A stretch of DNA of 64,000 bases from Holophagales bacterium (GTDB lineage: Bacteria > Acidobacteriota > Thermoanaerobaculia > Multivoradales > Multivoraceae): assembly GCA_009843505.1 (NCBI GenBank), contig VYDI01000049.1, positions 85,411 through 149,410 of the forward strand, written 5' to 3'. Below are positions 23,599 to 32,812 of the stretch, piece after piece. The notes below the pieces were generated by a model, which saw only the letters and a program-made list of their open reading frames with translations, did no database searches and was not told the DNA's origin. Numbering within the stretch: position 1 is the stretch's first letter; each line of letters begins with the position of its first letter. Made by a program: the position numbers and the translations under genes.

Positions 23599-25179
23599 AT
23601 GAATCAGAGAGCGCCCCGCATCCTGACCGCGACCCTCGTCCCGGCCGCGGCCCTCGCCGTAGCCCTCGTCGGGACAGCCCCGGCCGCCGCTGCCGACGAG
23701 CCGACCTACACGCGCGACGTAGCACCCATCTTCTTCAAGAACTGCGTGCAGTGCCACCGGACCGGCGAGGTCGCCCCGATGTCCCTGATGACCTACCGGG
23801 AGGCACGGCCCTGGGCCCGCTCGATCGCACGCGCCGTCGAGAACCGCGACATGCCGCCGTGGAGCGGCGAGTCCGACAAGCACGTCTGGTCGAACGACCT
23901 CTCGCTGACCGACAGCGAGATCGAGACGATCGTGACCTGGGCCAAGTCCGGCGCTCCGCAGGGCGACCCCGCCGACCTGCCCGAAGCGCCGACCTTCCCG
24001 AAGGGCTGGAAGCTCGGCGAGCCCGACTTCGTCGTCACGCTCGACAGCATCGAGGTGCCGGCCGAAGGCGACGATCTCTTCCCGCAACAGGTGATCGACG
24101 TCGACCTGGGCGAGCCGCGCTGGATCCGCGCCATCGAGTTCCTGCCCGAGGACTCCCGCGTTACCCATCACTTCCTGACGACCTACGTGAGCGAGCTGAA
24201 CGAGGGCGACGCCGCCGCCTCCGGCGTCCTCGGCATCTGGACGGCCGGCATGCCGCCCTATGTCTTCCCGGACGGCGTCGGCCGCCGCTTCGGCTCGAAG
24301 ATCCGCATTCTGGTCGACCAGCACTACCATCCGATCGGCGAAGCGACCCGCGACGCCTCCAGGATCGGGCTCCACTTCGGCGAGGGCGAACTCGAGAAGG
24401 AAGTCATCACGATTCCGGTGACCAACACCGGCCTGCGCATCCCGCCGGGCGCCGGCCACCACGCCGAGAACGCCCACTACCTGTTCGACAAGGACGTCCA
24501 GATCCTCGCCTTCAGCCCGCACATGCACGTCCGCGGCAAGGCGATGAGCTACGAGGTCACCTACCCGGACGGCTCGAAGGAGATGCTGCTGGACGTGCCG
24601 AACTACGACTACAACTGGCAGTGGCTCTACTACCCGACCAGGCCGATCGACATTCCGGCCGGCAGCCGCCTCGACGTCACCGCCGTCTGGGACAACTCCG
24701 AGGAGAACCCGGCCAACCCGGACCCGACGCAGGAGATCATCTACCGCGGCGACACGTTCAGCGAGATGTTCAACGGCTTCATCGAGGTCACCCGGAAGGA
24801 AGGCGTCCTTTTCGAGCAGCAGAACCAGAGAGAGCAGATCCTCGACCTGCTGGCGCTGCACCCGGCGAAGGACTCCTACGTGTCCGGAGCCTTCATGGGC
24901 TTCCACGTTCCCCGTGAAGGCGAGGGCTGGCTCTACATGGGCGGCATCTACTCCATCGTCCTCGACGACTTCGAGTGGCAGGGCGACGCGTTGAAGATCA
25001 CGACGCAGTTCCCGACCCTCAACGCGAGCGCCACGACGACCGTCATCGAGGGCACGCTCAACGAGCAGGGTCACCTCCAGGGAACGGTCACGATCGGCTC
25101 GGACACGGATCAGCCGCAACGGATACCGCTGTTCGCCGAACCGGTCGGCGGCGGGACGGCGTCATCCGCCGGCCCCTAG
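23599..25179 (+). CDS. Exported c-type cytochrome fused to copper type II monooxygenase-like (PHM-like) domains
   Basis: A signal peptide (about residues 1-32, ending AAAAD) precedes a small cytochrome c domain with one haem site C49-VQCH and the MPPW methionine loop. After it come two beta domains resembling peptidylglycine alpha-hydroxylating monooxygenase: His-rich motifs VTHHFLTT, DQHYHPIGE and SPHMHVRGKAM, the latter typical copper ligands. Similar fusions are annotated as ascorbate-dependent monooxygenase-like proteins in soil and marine bacteria; their substrates are mostly unknown. Start at 23599 with AGAGG just upstream; an in-frame ATG at 23548 is less likely. The 3' end overlaps that of the convergent ABC membrane-domain gene by 4 bases. 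Confidence 0.82.
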   Translation: MNQRAPRILTATLVPAAALAVALVGTAPAAAADEPTYTRDVAPIFFKNCVQCHRTGEVAPMSLMTYREARPWARSIARAVENRDMPPWSGESDKHVWSNDLSLTDSEIETIVTWAKSGAPQGDPADLPEAPTFPKGWKLGEPDFVVTLDSIEVPAEGDDLFPQQVIDVDLGEPRWIRAIEFLPEDSRVTHHFLTTYVSELNEGDAAASGVLGIWTAGMPPYVFPDGVGRRFGSKIRILVDQHYHPIGEATRDASRIGLHFGEGELEKEVITIPVTNTGLRIPPGAGHHAENAHYLFDKDVQILAFSPHMHVRGKAMSYEVTYPDGSKEMLLDVPNYDYNWQWLYYPTRPIDIPAGSRLDVTAVWDNSEENPANPDPTQEIIYRGDTFSEMFNGFIEVTRKEGVLFEQQNQREQILDLLALHPAKDSYVSGAFMGFHVPREGEGWLYMGGIYSIVLDDFEWQGDALKITTQFPTLNASATTTVIEGTLNEQGHLQGTVTIGSDTDQPQRIPLFAEPVGGGTASSAGP

Positions 25180-26030
25180 CCCTCCTCCGTCGCGCGATTC
25201 AGCCGGTCGCGGATCTCGCCGAGCCGTGACCATTCCTGAAGCGCGATCGGCAGCGCGATGCTCGACTCCACGAACTCCCAGGAGTAGCTGAGAATCGCGA
25301 AGATCGCGCCGGCCGTGATCATCGGGATCGTCGCGGAGATCCACACGTTGCCGAGGACGAAGGCGAACATGGCGGCGAAGATCCCGCCGTAGAGGACGGC
25401 CTCCGTGTCCGACAGACGGACTTCGCTTCGGCGCAGCTTCCTCAGGTGCCCCACGAGCGACTCCAGGCGGCGCTGCTCCAGGATCGAAACCTGGAGTTCG
25501 GTCTGCGCGTTCAGTTCGCCGTTCAACCGGTAGAAGCGGCGGTGGAACAGCGCGTAGACCAGAACGATCGCGGCCAGCGCGCCGAGAGCCGCGAGACCCA
25601 AACGGCGGTCGAAGCCGAAGAGGACAGCGATGCTCACCAGCAGTTGCACCACCCCGGTGAGCACCCCGGGCACGTGCCCTTCGAGGAAGTCGACCATCTC
25701 CCGACTCATGTTGAGGCGCGCGTTGAGCCGAGAGACCGGCGCCTCCTGCGACCGGCGAACGAGCTCTCCTCCGAATCGAACCCTGATCGTTCCGTAGCAA
25801 CGGGTGTCATAGAAGCGCCGGACAGTGGCGACCACGATCAGCGCCGACAGGATCGCGGCCACCTCCCACAGGGCGCTCGGGCGGCGCTCCAGAAGGGCGT
25901 CGATGGCGCGGCCGATGAACAGCGGCACCAGGGCCCAGAGCAGGTTCTCGAGCAGGACGAGGAACCAGGTAACGAGAATGCGTCCCCTGAAGTTGCGGAA
26001 CAGGAGACCAACGCCGAGAGCACCTTCCAT
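25176..26030 (-). CDS. Orphan ABC transporter six-helix membrane domain (no ATPase domain)
   Basis: The roughly 284-residue protein is a type I exporter transmembrane domain alone: about six helices with a cytoplasmic SREMVDFLEGHVPGVLTGVVQLL stretch and a long coupling region, ending at the point where an ATPase domain would begin. It resembles the ABC_membrane_3-type six-transmembrane family (PF13748), some members of which lack a nucleotide-binding domain. Start placed at 26030, where GGGGAAG precedes the ATG; the longer frame to 26303 runs over the opposite gene. No separate ATPase is encoded next to it. It may pair with an ATPase elsewhere or have lost transport function. Confidence 0.7.
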   Translation of the reverse strand: MEGALGVGLLFRNFRGRILVTWFLVLLENLLWALVPLFIGRAIDALLERRPSALWEVAAILSALIVVATVRRFYDTRCYGTIRVRFGGELVRRSQEAPVSRLNARLNMSREMVDFLEGHVPGVLTGVVQLLVSIAVLFGFDRRLGLAALGALAAIVLVYALFHRRFYRLNGELNAQTELQVSILEQRRLESLVGHLRKLRRSEVRLSDTEAVLYGGIFAAMFAFVLGNVWISATIPMITAGAIFAILSYSWEFVESSIALPIALQEWSRLGEIRDRLNRATEEG

Positions 26031-26120
26031 CTGTCTTCCCCCGCGGTGTTGAAGGGTCCAAACCGCTAGTGTCGCGAGGCTACCGGCCCCGTCCGGGGCC
26101 AAGCGCCGCGAAAGATCCAG

Positions 26121-26149
26121 AACCGGCGCTTCCCGCCCGCGTACCCAGT
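26121..26149 (-). repeat. Palindromic repeat, copy C (degenerate)
   Basis: Decayed copy (AACCGGCGCTTCCCGCCCGC then GTACCCAGT) in the 148-base divergent space between the orphan ABC domain gene and the PLP enzyme gene. It keeps the ACCCAGT end but not the second stem. Confidence 0.5.
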
Positions 26150-26178
26150 TTCCGCCGCACTGGTTCCCAGGACCTCTC

Positions 26179-27102
26179 ATGCAGCCGCTGCACATCGACA
26201 CGCCGCTCTTCGAGTCGCGGCCGCTGTCCATGCAGGCCGGCCGGAGCGTCTGGCTGAAGCTCGACGCGCTGCAGCCGCCCGGCTCGTTCAAGATCCGGGG
26301 CATCGGCCACGCCTGCCAGGAGTACGTTCAGCGGGGCGCCGGGCGCCTGATCTCGTCATCCGGCGGCAATGCCGGAATCGCGGTCGCCTACGCCGGGCGG
26401 CTTCTCTCGGTGCCCGTCCTCATCGTGGTTCCCGAGACCACCTCCGAGCTGGCCAGGGCACTGATCCGGCGCGAAGGCGCCGAAGTCGTCGTCCACGGCG
26501 ATTCCTGGCAGGAGGCGAATGAACTGGCCGAATCGAGGGTCGAGGAGTCGGATGTCCTGGTTCATCCGTTCGACGACCCGCTTGTCTGGCGGGGCCACTC
26601 CACCCTGATCGACGAGGTCGCGGGGTCGGGGGTCAAGCCCGGCGCCCTGGTCGTCTCCGTCGGCGGCGGCGGACTGCTGTGCGGCCTGGTCGAGGGGATG
26701 AGGCGGCACGGCTGGTCCGACGTCCCGGTGATCGCGGTGGAAACGGACGGCGCCGACTCTCTGGCTCAGTCGATGCGAGCGGGCCACCGGATCGAGCTAC
26801 CCGCCATCACCAGCCTCGCCATCACGCTGGGGGCCAAGAAGGTCTGCCAACGGGCGTTCGACTGCACCAGGGATCATCCACTTCGGAGCATCGTGGTGTC
26901 GGATCGGTCCGCCGTCGCCGCATGTCAGCGGTTCCTCGCCGAGCACCGGGTGGTCGTCGAGCCGGCGTGCGGCGCATCGCTCGCCGCCGTGTACGACGGC
27001 GCACCGGAGCTGGACGACTTCGAGACCGTCCTGGTCGTCGTTTGCGGCGGCGCGACGACGACGCTCGAACAGTTGGAAGAATGGGCTGATGGCGATGCGT
27101 GA
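26179..27102 (+). CDS. PLP-dependent serine/threonine dehydratase-family enzyme
   Basis: Fold-type II PLP enzyme of 307 residues: Schiff-base lysine in PPGSFKIRG (Lys38), phosphate-binding SSSGGNAG loop (about 59-66) and SVGGGGLLCG glycine loop (about 155-165). The compact length, without a C-terminal ACT domain, fits the L-serine/L-threonine ammonia-lyase (SDH-like) group. It would deaminate a hydroxy amino acid to a 2-oxoacid in the cytoplasm. AGGACC precedes the ATG. The next gene starts inside its end (14-base overlap), followed by a D-aminoacylase, which suggests an amino-acid salvage operon; a racemase or D-serine activity cannot be excluded. Confidence 0.85.
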   Translation: MQPLHIDTPLFESRPLSMQAGRSVWLKLDALQPPGSFKIRGIGHACQEYVQRGAGRLISSSGGNAGIAVAYAGRLLSVPVLIVVPETTSELARALIRREGAEVVVHGDSWQEANELAESRVEESDVLVHPFDDPLVWRGHSTLIDEVAGSGVKPGALVVSVGGGGLLCGLVEGMRRHGWSDVPVIAVETDGADSLAQSMRAGHRIELPAITSLAITLGAKKVCQRAFDCTRDHPLRSIVVSDRSAVAACQRFLAEHRVVVEPACGASLAAVYDGAPELDDFETVLVVVCGGATTTLEQLEEWADGDA

Positions 27103-28564
27103 TGAAGTCCTGCTGGTTGTCCTCGTGCTCGCCGCCGCTTGCGCCGGCTCAGGGGAGCCTCCCGCCGGCGTGGAAACCGGCGCCGACAATCCAGCCATCG
27201 ACACGATCTTCGCCCCGTGGAACAAGCCCGGTTCACCGGGATGCGCGCTCGCCGTGGCGCGTGACGGTGAGTTCGTCTACACGCGCGGCTACGGCTACGC
27301 CAACCTCGACTACGACATTCCGGTCACGCCGCAGACAGTCTTCGACGTCGCCTCGGTGACCAAGCAGTTCGTCGCCGCGGTCGCCAACCTGCTGGCTCAG
27401 GACGGCACGGTCTCGCTCGACGACGGGGTCCGCGTGTGGCTTCCGGAACTGCCCGAGTACGCCTCGCCGGTCACCCTGCGGCACCTGATCCACCACACGG
27501 GCGGCCTGCGCGACTATCTGAACCTCTTCCCGCTCGCCGGCAGCCACGACTACTACGCCGTCTCCCGCGAGCAACTCCTGGCGATGATGTCGCGGCAGCG
27601 CGCGCCGGTGTTCTCGCCGGGCGAGCGCTACGAGTACAGCAACACCGGCTACATGCTTCTGGCCCACGCTCTCGAGCGCGCCGCCGGCAAGTCGTTGGGC
27701 GAACTGGCCCACGAGCGGATCTTCGAACCGCTCGGGATGGACGGCAGCCTGATGTACGAGAACCGCGAGGTGATCATTCCGCGGCGCGCCACGGGCTACC
27801 ACCGGGACGACGACGGCCGCCTGCGAGTCGTGCACAACTACGACTTCGAGATCGCCGGCGACGGCCAGCTCTACACGACCGTCGAGGACCTGCTGCGCTG
27901 GGACGAATACCTGCACGGCGCCGACAAGCCGGCGATCCATCAGTCGATGCTTACCGAGGGGACGCTCAGCAACGGCGAGCCAATCGAGTACGCCCACGGC
28001 ATCACCCTCGGTGAGTATCGCGGCCTTCGGACCGTGGGGCACGGTGGGCACTCCTGGGGGTTTCTGACCGAGCTCAGGCGGTACGTGGAGCCGGGCCTGT
28101 CGATCGCCGTCTCCTGCAACGCCGAGTACGGGGATCCCGGAGAGTTGGCGCGGCGGGTCGCCGACCACTACCTGGCGGACCAGCTCGGGCCCGAAGAAGG
28201 CGACGACGAGGAGGACGATGCCGACGACGAGGACGAGGACTCGCCTGCCGCTCCATCCCTGTCATCCGCCGAGCTGGCCGCGTTCGCCGGCAGCTTCTTC
28301 TCGGCCGAGTTGGACGCCACCTACCGCTTCGCCGCCGGTGATGAAGGGCTCACGCTGCGCGTCGAGCAGCAACCCGCGCTTGAAGTGCAACCGGTCGCCG
28401 AGGATGAGTTCCGGGTCGAGTTCGAGAGCCGCGGATGGGCGGCGTCGCCGGCGCGGCTGGAGTTCCAGCGTGACGACGCTGGCGCGGTCACCGGGTTCAG
28501 CCTGAGTTCGGGGTCGGAACGCGGACTGGTATTCGAGAAGCTGCCGGCGCTGGAGGTCCGATGA
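27089..28564 (+). CDS. Serine hydrolase of the beta-lactamase/D-alanyl-D-alanine peptidase family, lipoprotein
   Basis: The 491-residue protein has a short hydrophobic signal with a lipobox-like AAAC, then the class C beta-lactamase/PBP fold: SVTK (Ser89-x-x-Lys92), YSN (Tyr183) and HGG (His318). Such proteins are usually peptidases, esterases or D-amino-acid amidases rather than true antibiotic resistance enzymes. An acidic linker (EEGDDEEDDADDEDED, about residues 370-385) separates the catalytic domain from a C-terminal lipocalin-like beta domain. It overlaps the PLP dehydratase gene upstream and the D-aminoacylase downstream (ATGA), and so probably acts on D-residue peptides or amides in the same pathway (inference). 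Confidence 0.85.
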   Translation: MAMRDEVLLVVLVLAAACAGSGEPPAGVETGADNPAIDTIFAPWNKPGSPGCALAVARDGEFVYTRGYGYANLDYDIPVTPQTVFDVASVTKQFVAAVANLLAQDGTVSLDDGVRVWLPELPEYASPVTLRHLIHHTGGLRDYLNLFPLAGSHDYYAVSREQLLAMMSRQRAPVFSPGERYEYSNTGYMLLAHALERAAGKSLGELAHERIFEPLGMDGSLMYENREVIIPRRATGYHRDDDGRLRVVHNYDFEIAGDGQLYTTVEDLLRWDEYLHGADKPAIHQSMLTEGTLSNGEPIEYAHGITLGEYRGLRTVGHGGHSWGFLTELRRYVEPGLSIAVSCNAEYGDPGELARRVADHYLADQLGPEEGDDEEDDADDEDEDSPAAPSLSSAELAAFAGSFFSAELDATYRFAAGDEGLTLRVEQQPALEVQPVAEDEFRVEFESRGWAASPARLEFQRDDAGAVTGFSLSSGSERGLVFEKLPALEVR

Positions 28565-30180
28565 CGACGGGGTTACAGACTGGGTGCGCCGGCGTCCTCG
28601 CCGGCTTTCACGGGCGACGCCGCGGAGCGGTGGCGACCGTGAGGAGAACGCGCGAGGCGGCAACCTCGCTCCTTTGCGGCGCGGCCCTGCTGCTCAGCGC
28701 CGGCCTCGCCTTCACGGCCTGCGCCCCCGGCGACCCGGCACGAACCACCACAATCATCGTCCACGCCCGCGTCATCGACGGCAGCGGGGATCAGTCCCGG
28801 GACGTCAACGTCCGCATCGAGGGCGACCGCATCGCCGCCGTCGGCGACTTCGAGCCGGCCGCCGGGGACACCGTCGTCAACGCGGACGGCCTGGTCCTCG
28901 CCCCTGGCTTCATCGACGTCCACAGTCACCACGACTCCAGGCTGTTCGAGTTGCCGGAGGCTCTGGCGGCGGTCAACCAGGGCATCACCACGATCGTGGC
29001 CGGGCAGGACGGAGGTCACCAGTACCCGCTCGCCGAGTTCTTCGCCCAGCTCGAGGCATCGCCCGCCGCCGTCAACGTGGCGTCCTACGCCGGTTTCGGG
29101 ACCTTCCGCGAAGAGGTCATGGGCGAGGACTACCAACGCCACGCAACGCCGGACGAGGTAGCCGAAATGAAGGCTCTGCTGCGGACCGAACTCGAGGCGG
29201 GCGCGCTGGGACTCTCGTCCGGGCTCGAGTACGACCCGGGATCCTTCTCCACCACCGAAGAGGTGATCGAACTCGCCCGGTTGGCGGCCGCCCACGGGGG
29301 CACCTACATCAGCCACATCCGCAGCGAGGACCGCTACTTCTGGGAAGCGATCGAGGAGATCATCCGGATCGGCCGGGAGGCCGACCTGCCTGTCCAGGTG
29401 ACCCACATGAAGCTCGCCATGAACAACTGGTGGGGCCAGGCCGAGCGGCTCCTCACGAGACTGGACGAGGCCAGGGCCTCAGGCGTCGAGATCACGGCCG
29501 ACATCTACCCCTACCGGGCCTGGGCCACGTCCTTCACCTGGCTCACGACCGTGTTTCCCGATCGGGATCTCGACCGGCGGGACGGCGCGGAGTACATCCT
29601 TCGCGACCTGCTGTCGCCGAACGACGTCCTCCTGCCCGACTTCCTGCCGGAGCCGGCCTACAACGGCCTGACCCTGGCCGAGATCGCCGAAGTCCGCGGC
29701 TCCGACGTGGAGACGACCCTGATGGACCTGCTCAAGGCCGACACCGAGATGGGCAGCGAATCCCTGATGATCGGTTTCGCCATGGACGAACCCGACATCG
29801 AGGCCATCATGGCCTGGCCGCACGCCGTGATCTGCAGCGACGGCGGCCTCGACGGTTCCCATCCGCGCGGCTTCGGCGCCTTCACCCGCTTCCTCGGCCG
29901 CTACGTCCGCGAACGCAACGTCGTCAGTCTCGAGGAGGGCATCCGCAAGATGACCTCGCTCGCAGCCGAGCACCTGGGCATCACGGATCGCGGTTCGATC
30001 GCGAAGGGCCACTACGCCGACCTCGTCCTGTTCGATCCCGAGACCGTCATCGACCGTTCGACCTACGAGGACCCGCACCTTCCCTCCGCGGGGATCGAGA
30101 AGGTGTGGGTCAACGGCGAAGTCGTGTTCGACGGCGGCGAAACGACCGGCAACCGGCCCGGCAGGGTGATCAGAAGGTGA
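28561..30180 (+). CDS. D-aminoacylase / N-acyl-D-amino-acid deacylase (amidohydrolase superfamily), exported
   Basis: The 539-residue product has the amidohydrolase signatures GFIDVHSHHD near residue 115 (metal-binding HxH), QVTHMK and DGGLDGSHPRG, matching the D-aminoacylase/N-acyl-D-glutamate deacylase group that releases D-amino acids from N-acyl derivatives. The ATG overlaps the previous stop (ATGA). Residues 7-35 (TGCAGVLAG...TREAATSLL) are encoded by the palindromic repeat, directly before a hydrophobic signal (LLCGAALLLSAGLAFTAC) with a lipobox. Internal GTG codons at about residue 23 and 27, also within the repeat, are alternative starts. It overlaps by 11 bases the 3' end of the convergent receptor gene. 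Confidence 0.88.
   Translation: MTTGLQTGCAGVLAGFHGRRRGAVATVRRTREAATSLLCGAALLLSAGLAFTACAPGDPARTTTIIVHARVIDGSGDQSRDVNVRIEGDRIAAVGDFEPAAGDTVVNADGLVLAPGFIDVHSHHDSRLFELPEALAAVNQGITTIVAGQDGGHQYPLAEFFAQLEASPAAVNVASYAGFGTFREEVMGEDYQRHATPDEVAEMKALLRTELEAGALGLSSGLEYDPGSFSTTEEVIELARLAAAHGGTYISHIRSEDRYFWEAIEEIIRIGREADLPVQVTHMKLAMNNWWGQAERLLTRLDEARASGVEITADIYPYRAWATSFTWLTTVFPDRDLDRRDGAEYILRDLLSPNDVLLPDFLPEPAYNGLTLAEIAEVRGSDVETTLMDLLKADTEMGSESLMIGFAMDEPDIEAIMAWPHAVICSDGGLDGSHPRGFGAFTRFLGRYVRERNVVSLEEGIRKMTSLAAEHLGITDRGSIAKGHYADLVLFDPETVIDRSTYEDPHLPSAGIEKVWVNGEVVFDGGETTGNRPGRVIRR
28579..28674 (+). repeat. Palindromic repeat, copy D (long form, within D-aminoacylase N-terminus)
   Basis: ACTGGGTGC, stem GCCGGC / loop GTCCTC / stem GCCGGC, then the internal GCCGCGGAGCGGTGGCGACCG stretch and a second hairpin (GCGAGG/CCTCGC), ending CTCCTT. 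It shares order and frame with the copy at 57647-57713. Confidence 0.85.
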
Positions 30181-32710
30181 GACGCAAGGTGGCCCCCATG
30201 GTGCGCGGCGCTTCGAGGAACGTACTGCGGCTGCCGACGCGCAGCGGCGTGTTGAACGTCACGTTCTTCGTCTGCTCATCCGTCACGTTGTTGCTCCAGA
30301 GCTCCACCGCCCACTTGCCGGAGTAGCCGCCGAGCCCCACTCGCACGTTCGCCTTCGTGTTCGCCTCCTGGATGTCGAGCGCGAGGTTGGGCTGGGTGCT
30401 GGTGCGCCGGTCGTCTTCCCAGCGGCCGTTCACGGAGGCGAACACCAGGAAGCGGTCGCCGACCGTGTCGTCCCAGTTGGCGCCGAACGAGAACACGTTC
30501 TCGGGCGCGTTCGTCAGCTTCGCGCCGCACAGCGACTGGACGGAGGCCGCGTCGAGGTCGCCGGCGCAGTCGTCCGGGTACTCCGAATCGGCGAAGGTGT
30601 AGCCGAAGTTCAGCGTGACGTGCTGACCCGCGACGGCGGACAGCTCGAGCTCGGCGCCCCGGCTCTGCGCCTTCGGCACGTTGAAGGTCCGGAACTGCAC
30701 GCCCGTGAACTCGAGCACCTGGAAGTCCTCGATGTCGTAGTCGAACAGCGTGGCGTTCAGGCGTACGCGGCGGTTGGCGAACTCCGACTTCACTCCCAGT
30801 TCGAGCGCGTCGATCTTCTCCGAGTCGAACCGGGGGTCGGCGCCGCCGACGGCGGCAGTCGAGTCCAGGTTGAAGCCGCCGGACTTGAAGCCGTGGGTGT
30901 AGCTCGCGTAGCCCCTCACGGTGTCGCTGAACTCGTAGACCGCCTGCGACGTGTAGACCAGTTCGTCGTCCTGGAACGTGTCCGCGAACGTCGCCGGCAG
31001 GATCGGCACGCCGGTATCCGCCGGCGTGGCAAAGGGGAAGCAGTTGAAGCCCGCGTTCAGGTTGCCGATCGTCGTCGCCACGGGCGCGAGCGGCGTTCCC
31101 GCAGCGCCCTCCGCCAGGGCCCGCGCGTTCAACAGGGTCGCAAGACAGCCGGGGTTGCTGGCGGCCGGCTGCCTGAAGCTGCCGTCCTTCGTCTCGTCGA
31201 CGTACCGCAGCCCGGCGACCAGCGAGAAACGGTCCGACAGGCGGAAGGTGTTGTGCGTGAAGACCGACCACGACTCGCCTTCCTGGCGGTAGACGTTGTT
31301 CGCGAAGGCGCCTCCGACGGGGATACCGCCGGAGAAGGCAAGCGCCTGGTTGTCAGCCGCCAGCACGTCTCCGAACGTTCCCCCCGTGGCCAGGGGCACG
31401 CCGCCGAGCAGTTGCGCCGGGGCGAGCGCCGGGGCCAGGGCGTAGTTCCAAAGAATCGCATCGACGAAGGACGAGAAGTCCCCGAGGAGGCCGAGGCCGA
31501 TGTGCTCGAGAATGTCCTCGCCCGAGGCGAAGCCGCCGACCAGCCAGCTCACCCGCTCCGTGTCGCCGGTGAGCCGGAACTCCTGCGTCCACGATTCGAT
31601 GTCGTCGAACGTGTCGAAACCGTTGGCGGCCTCCGGAGAGACACCGTAGACGCCAATCCCGACGAAGTCGTTCTGGATCGACGAGGCGAAGAAGTCGCGC
31701 CACGAACCCAGCCAGGTCAGGGAGACGTTGTCGGTCAGGTTGTAGTTGAGCTCGGCCGACAGTCCCTTCTGATCGAAGGGGTTGACGAACCGTCCCGAGT
31801 TCGAGCGGCGCGCCTCGAAGGCCGACGGACCGAAGGCGGAGACGCCGCCATCGGCCGGGAGTCCGGCGGCCGCGAACGAACCGAGCGCCGCCGCCGGCGA
31901 TTCGAGCAGGACGACGGCGTCGCAGCACTCCTCGTCCGCGTCCGAGTAGTCGCCGATGATCCGCAGTGATCCGCGGTCCGCGAAGTTCCACAGCAACTGC
32001 CCGCGCAGGAGCGCCCGGTCGCGCGTGTAGCTCTCTGCTCCCGAAACGCTCTCGACGAAGCCGTCCTGGTTGCGAACGGCGGCCGAGAGCCGGTAGCCCA
32101 CGCGGTCGGAAATCGGACCGCCCACGCCCGCCTGGAGATTGAAGGCGTTGAAGTTGCCCGCCGTCAGATTGAGGAAACCGGACTGGTCCGTCAGGCTCGG
32201 CCGCCGCGTGCGCAGGTTCAGCGCGCCAGCCGAGACGTTGCGGCCGAAGAGGGTGCCCTGCGGTCCGCGGAGCACCTCGATCGACTCGACGTCGAGCTGA
32301 TCGCCGAGAGCGATCCCCGGCCGGCTCAGGTAGATCCCGTCGAGGAAGACGCCGACCGAACTCTCGAGCCCGATGTTGTTGCCGGTCGTGCCGACGCCCC
32401 GAATGCGCAGCGTCGTTCCCTGCGACTCCGTCTGCGACGAGTTCATGTTGAAGCTCGACGCCAGCGTCGGCAGGTCGCGGATGTCCAGCATGCCGGCGCG
32501 CTCGATCTGGAGCGGCGTGATCGCCGTCACCGCGATCGGTACGTCCTGCAGCGACTCCTCGCGCTTCGTCGCGGTGACCGTGATCTCCTCGACGAACAGG
32601 TCCTCGGCCGCGGCCGATTCCTGAGCGGTGTCGTCTTCCTGCGCCCACGCTCCGCCTGTGGCCAGAAACACCGGAACGAACGCATACAGAAACAGTCTTC
32701 TCAGCTTCAC
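30170..32710 (-). CDS. TonB-dependent outer-membrane receptor
   Basis: Receptor of about 846 residues. GTG start at 32710, with GGGGG seven bases upstream, gives a basic n-region and signal peptide ending GGAWAQ; the frame is open to 32776. A TonB box-like EEITVTATKREES is followed by a plug (DVPIAVTAITPLQIE, RIRGVGTTGNN, EVLRGPQGTLFGRNVSAGALN) and a barrel ending in GATLRLTF with a terminal Phe. It resembles the receptors common in Sphingomonad-like and marine bacteria for siderophores or other bulky ligands. It lies divergently beside the PQQ dehydrogenase with 102 bases between that gene and its start, and is convergent with the D-aminoacylase. Confidence 0.93.
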   Translation of the reverse strand: MKLRRLFLYAFVPVFLATGGAWAQEDDTAQESAAAEDLFVEEITVTATKREESLQDVPIAVTAITPLQIERAGMLDIRDLPTLASSFNMNSSQTESQGTTLRIRGVGTTGNNIGLESSVGVFLDGIYLSRPGIALGDQLDVESIEVLRGPQGTLFGRNVSAGALNLRTRRPSLTDQSGFLNLTAGNFNAFNLQAGVGGPISDRVGYRLSAAVRNQDGFVESVSGAESYTRDRALLRGQLLWNFADRGSLRIIGDYSDADEECCDAVVLLESPAAALGSFAAAGLPADGGVSAFGPSAFEARRSNSGRFVNPFDQKGLSAELNYNLTDNVSLTWLGSWRDFFASSIQNDFVGIGVYGVSPEAANGFDTFDDIESWTQEFRLTGDTERVSWLVGGFASGEDILEHIGLGLLGDFSSFVDAILWNYALAPALAPAQLLGGVPLATGGTFGDVLAADNQALAFSGGIPVGGAFANNVYRQEGESWSVFTHNTFRLSDRFSLVAGLRYVDETKDGSFRQPAASNPGCLATLLNARALAEGAAGTPLAPVATTIGNLNAGFNCFPFATPADTGVPILPATFADTFQDDELVYTSQAVYEFSDTVRGYASYTHGFKSGGFNLDSTAAVGGADPRFDSEKIDALELGVKSEFANRRVRLNATLFDYDIEDFQVLEFTGVQFRTFNVPKAQSRGAELELSAVAGQHVTLNFGYTFADSEYPDDCAGDLDAASVQSLCGAKLTNAPENVFSFGANWDDTVGDRFLVFASVNGRWEDDRRTSTQPNLALDIQEANTKANVRVGLGGYSGKWAVELWSNNVTDEQTKNVTFNTPLRVGSRSTFLEAPRTMGATLRLTF

Positions 32711-32812
32711 GGATGTGCCCCCTTGGAGTAGTCCATTGCAGAGGGGCCGCCGCAACGAGTGTCTTCCGGCCAACACCGGCAGGAGAGCGGCTATTCCATC
32801 GAGGAGCGCCTT

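Noticed and set aside
23257..25119. 620-codon minus-strand frame opposite the DraG and cytochrome/PHM genes
   Set aside because: It spans two real plus-strand genes with clear motifs and is repetitive in valine, arginine and aspartate, as expected for a GC-driven shadow frame.
26031..26303. Longer form of the orphan ABC domain starting at 26303
   Set aside because: It crosses the opposite-strand PLP enzyme gene and adds non-conserved residues; the 26030 start has a ribosome-binding site.
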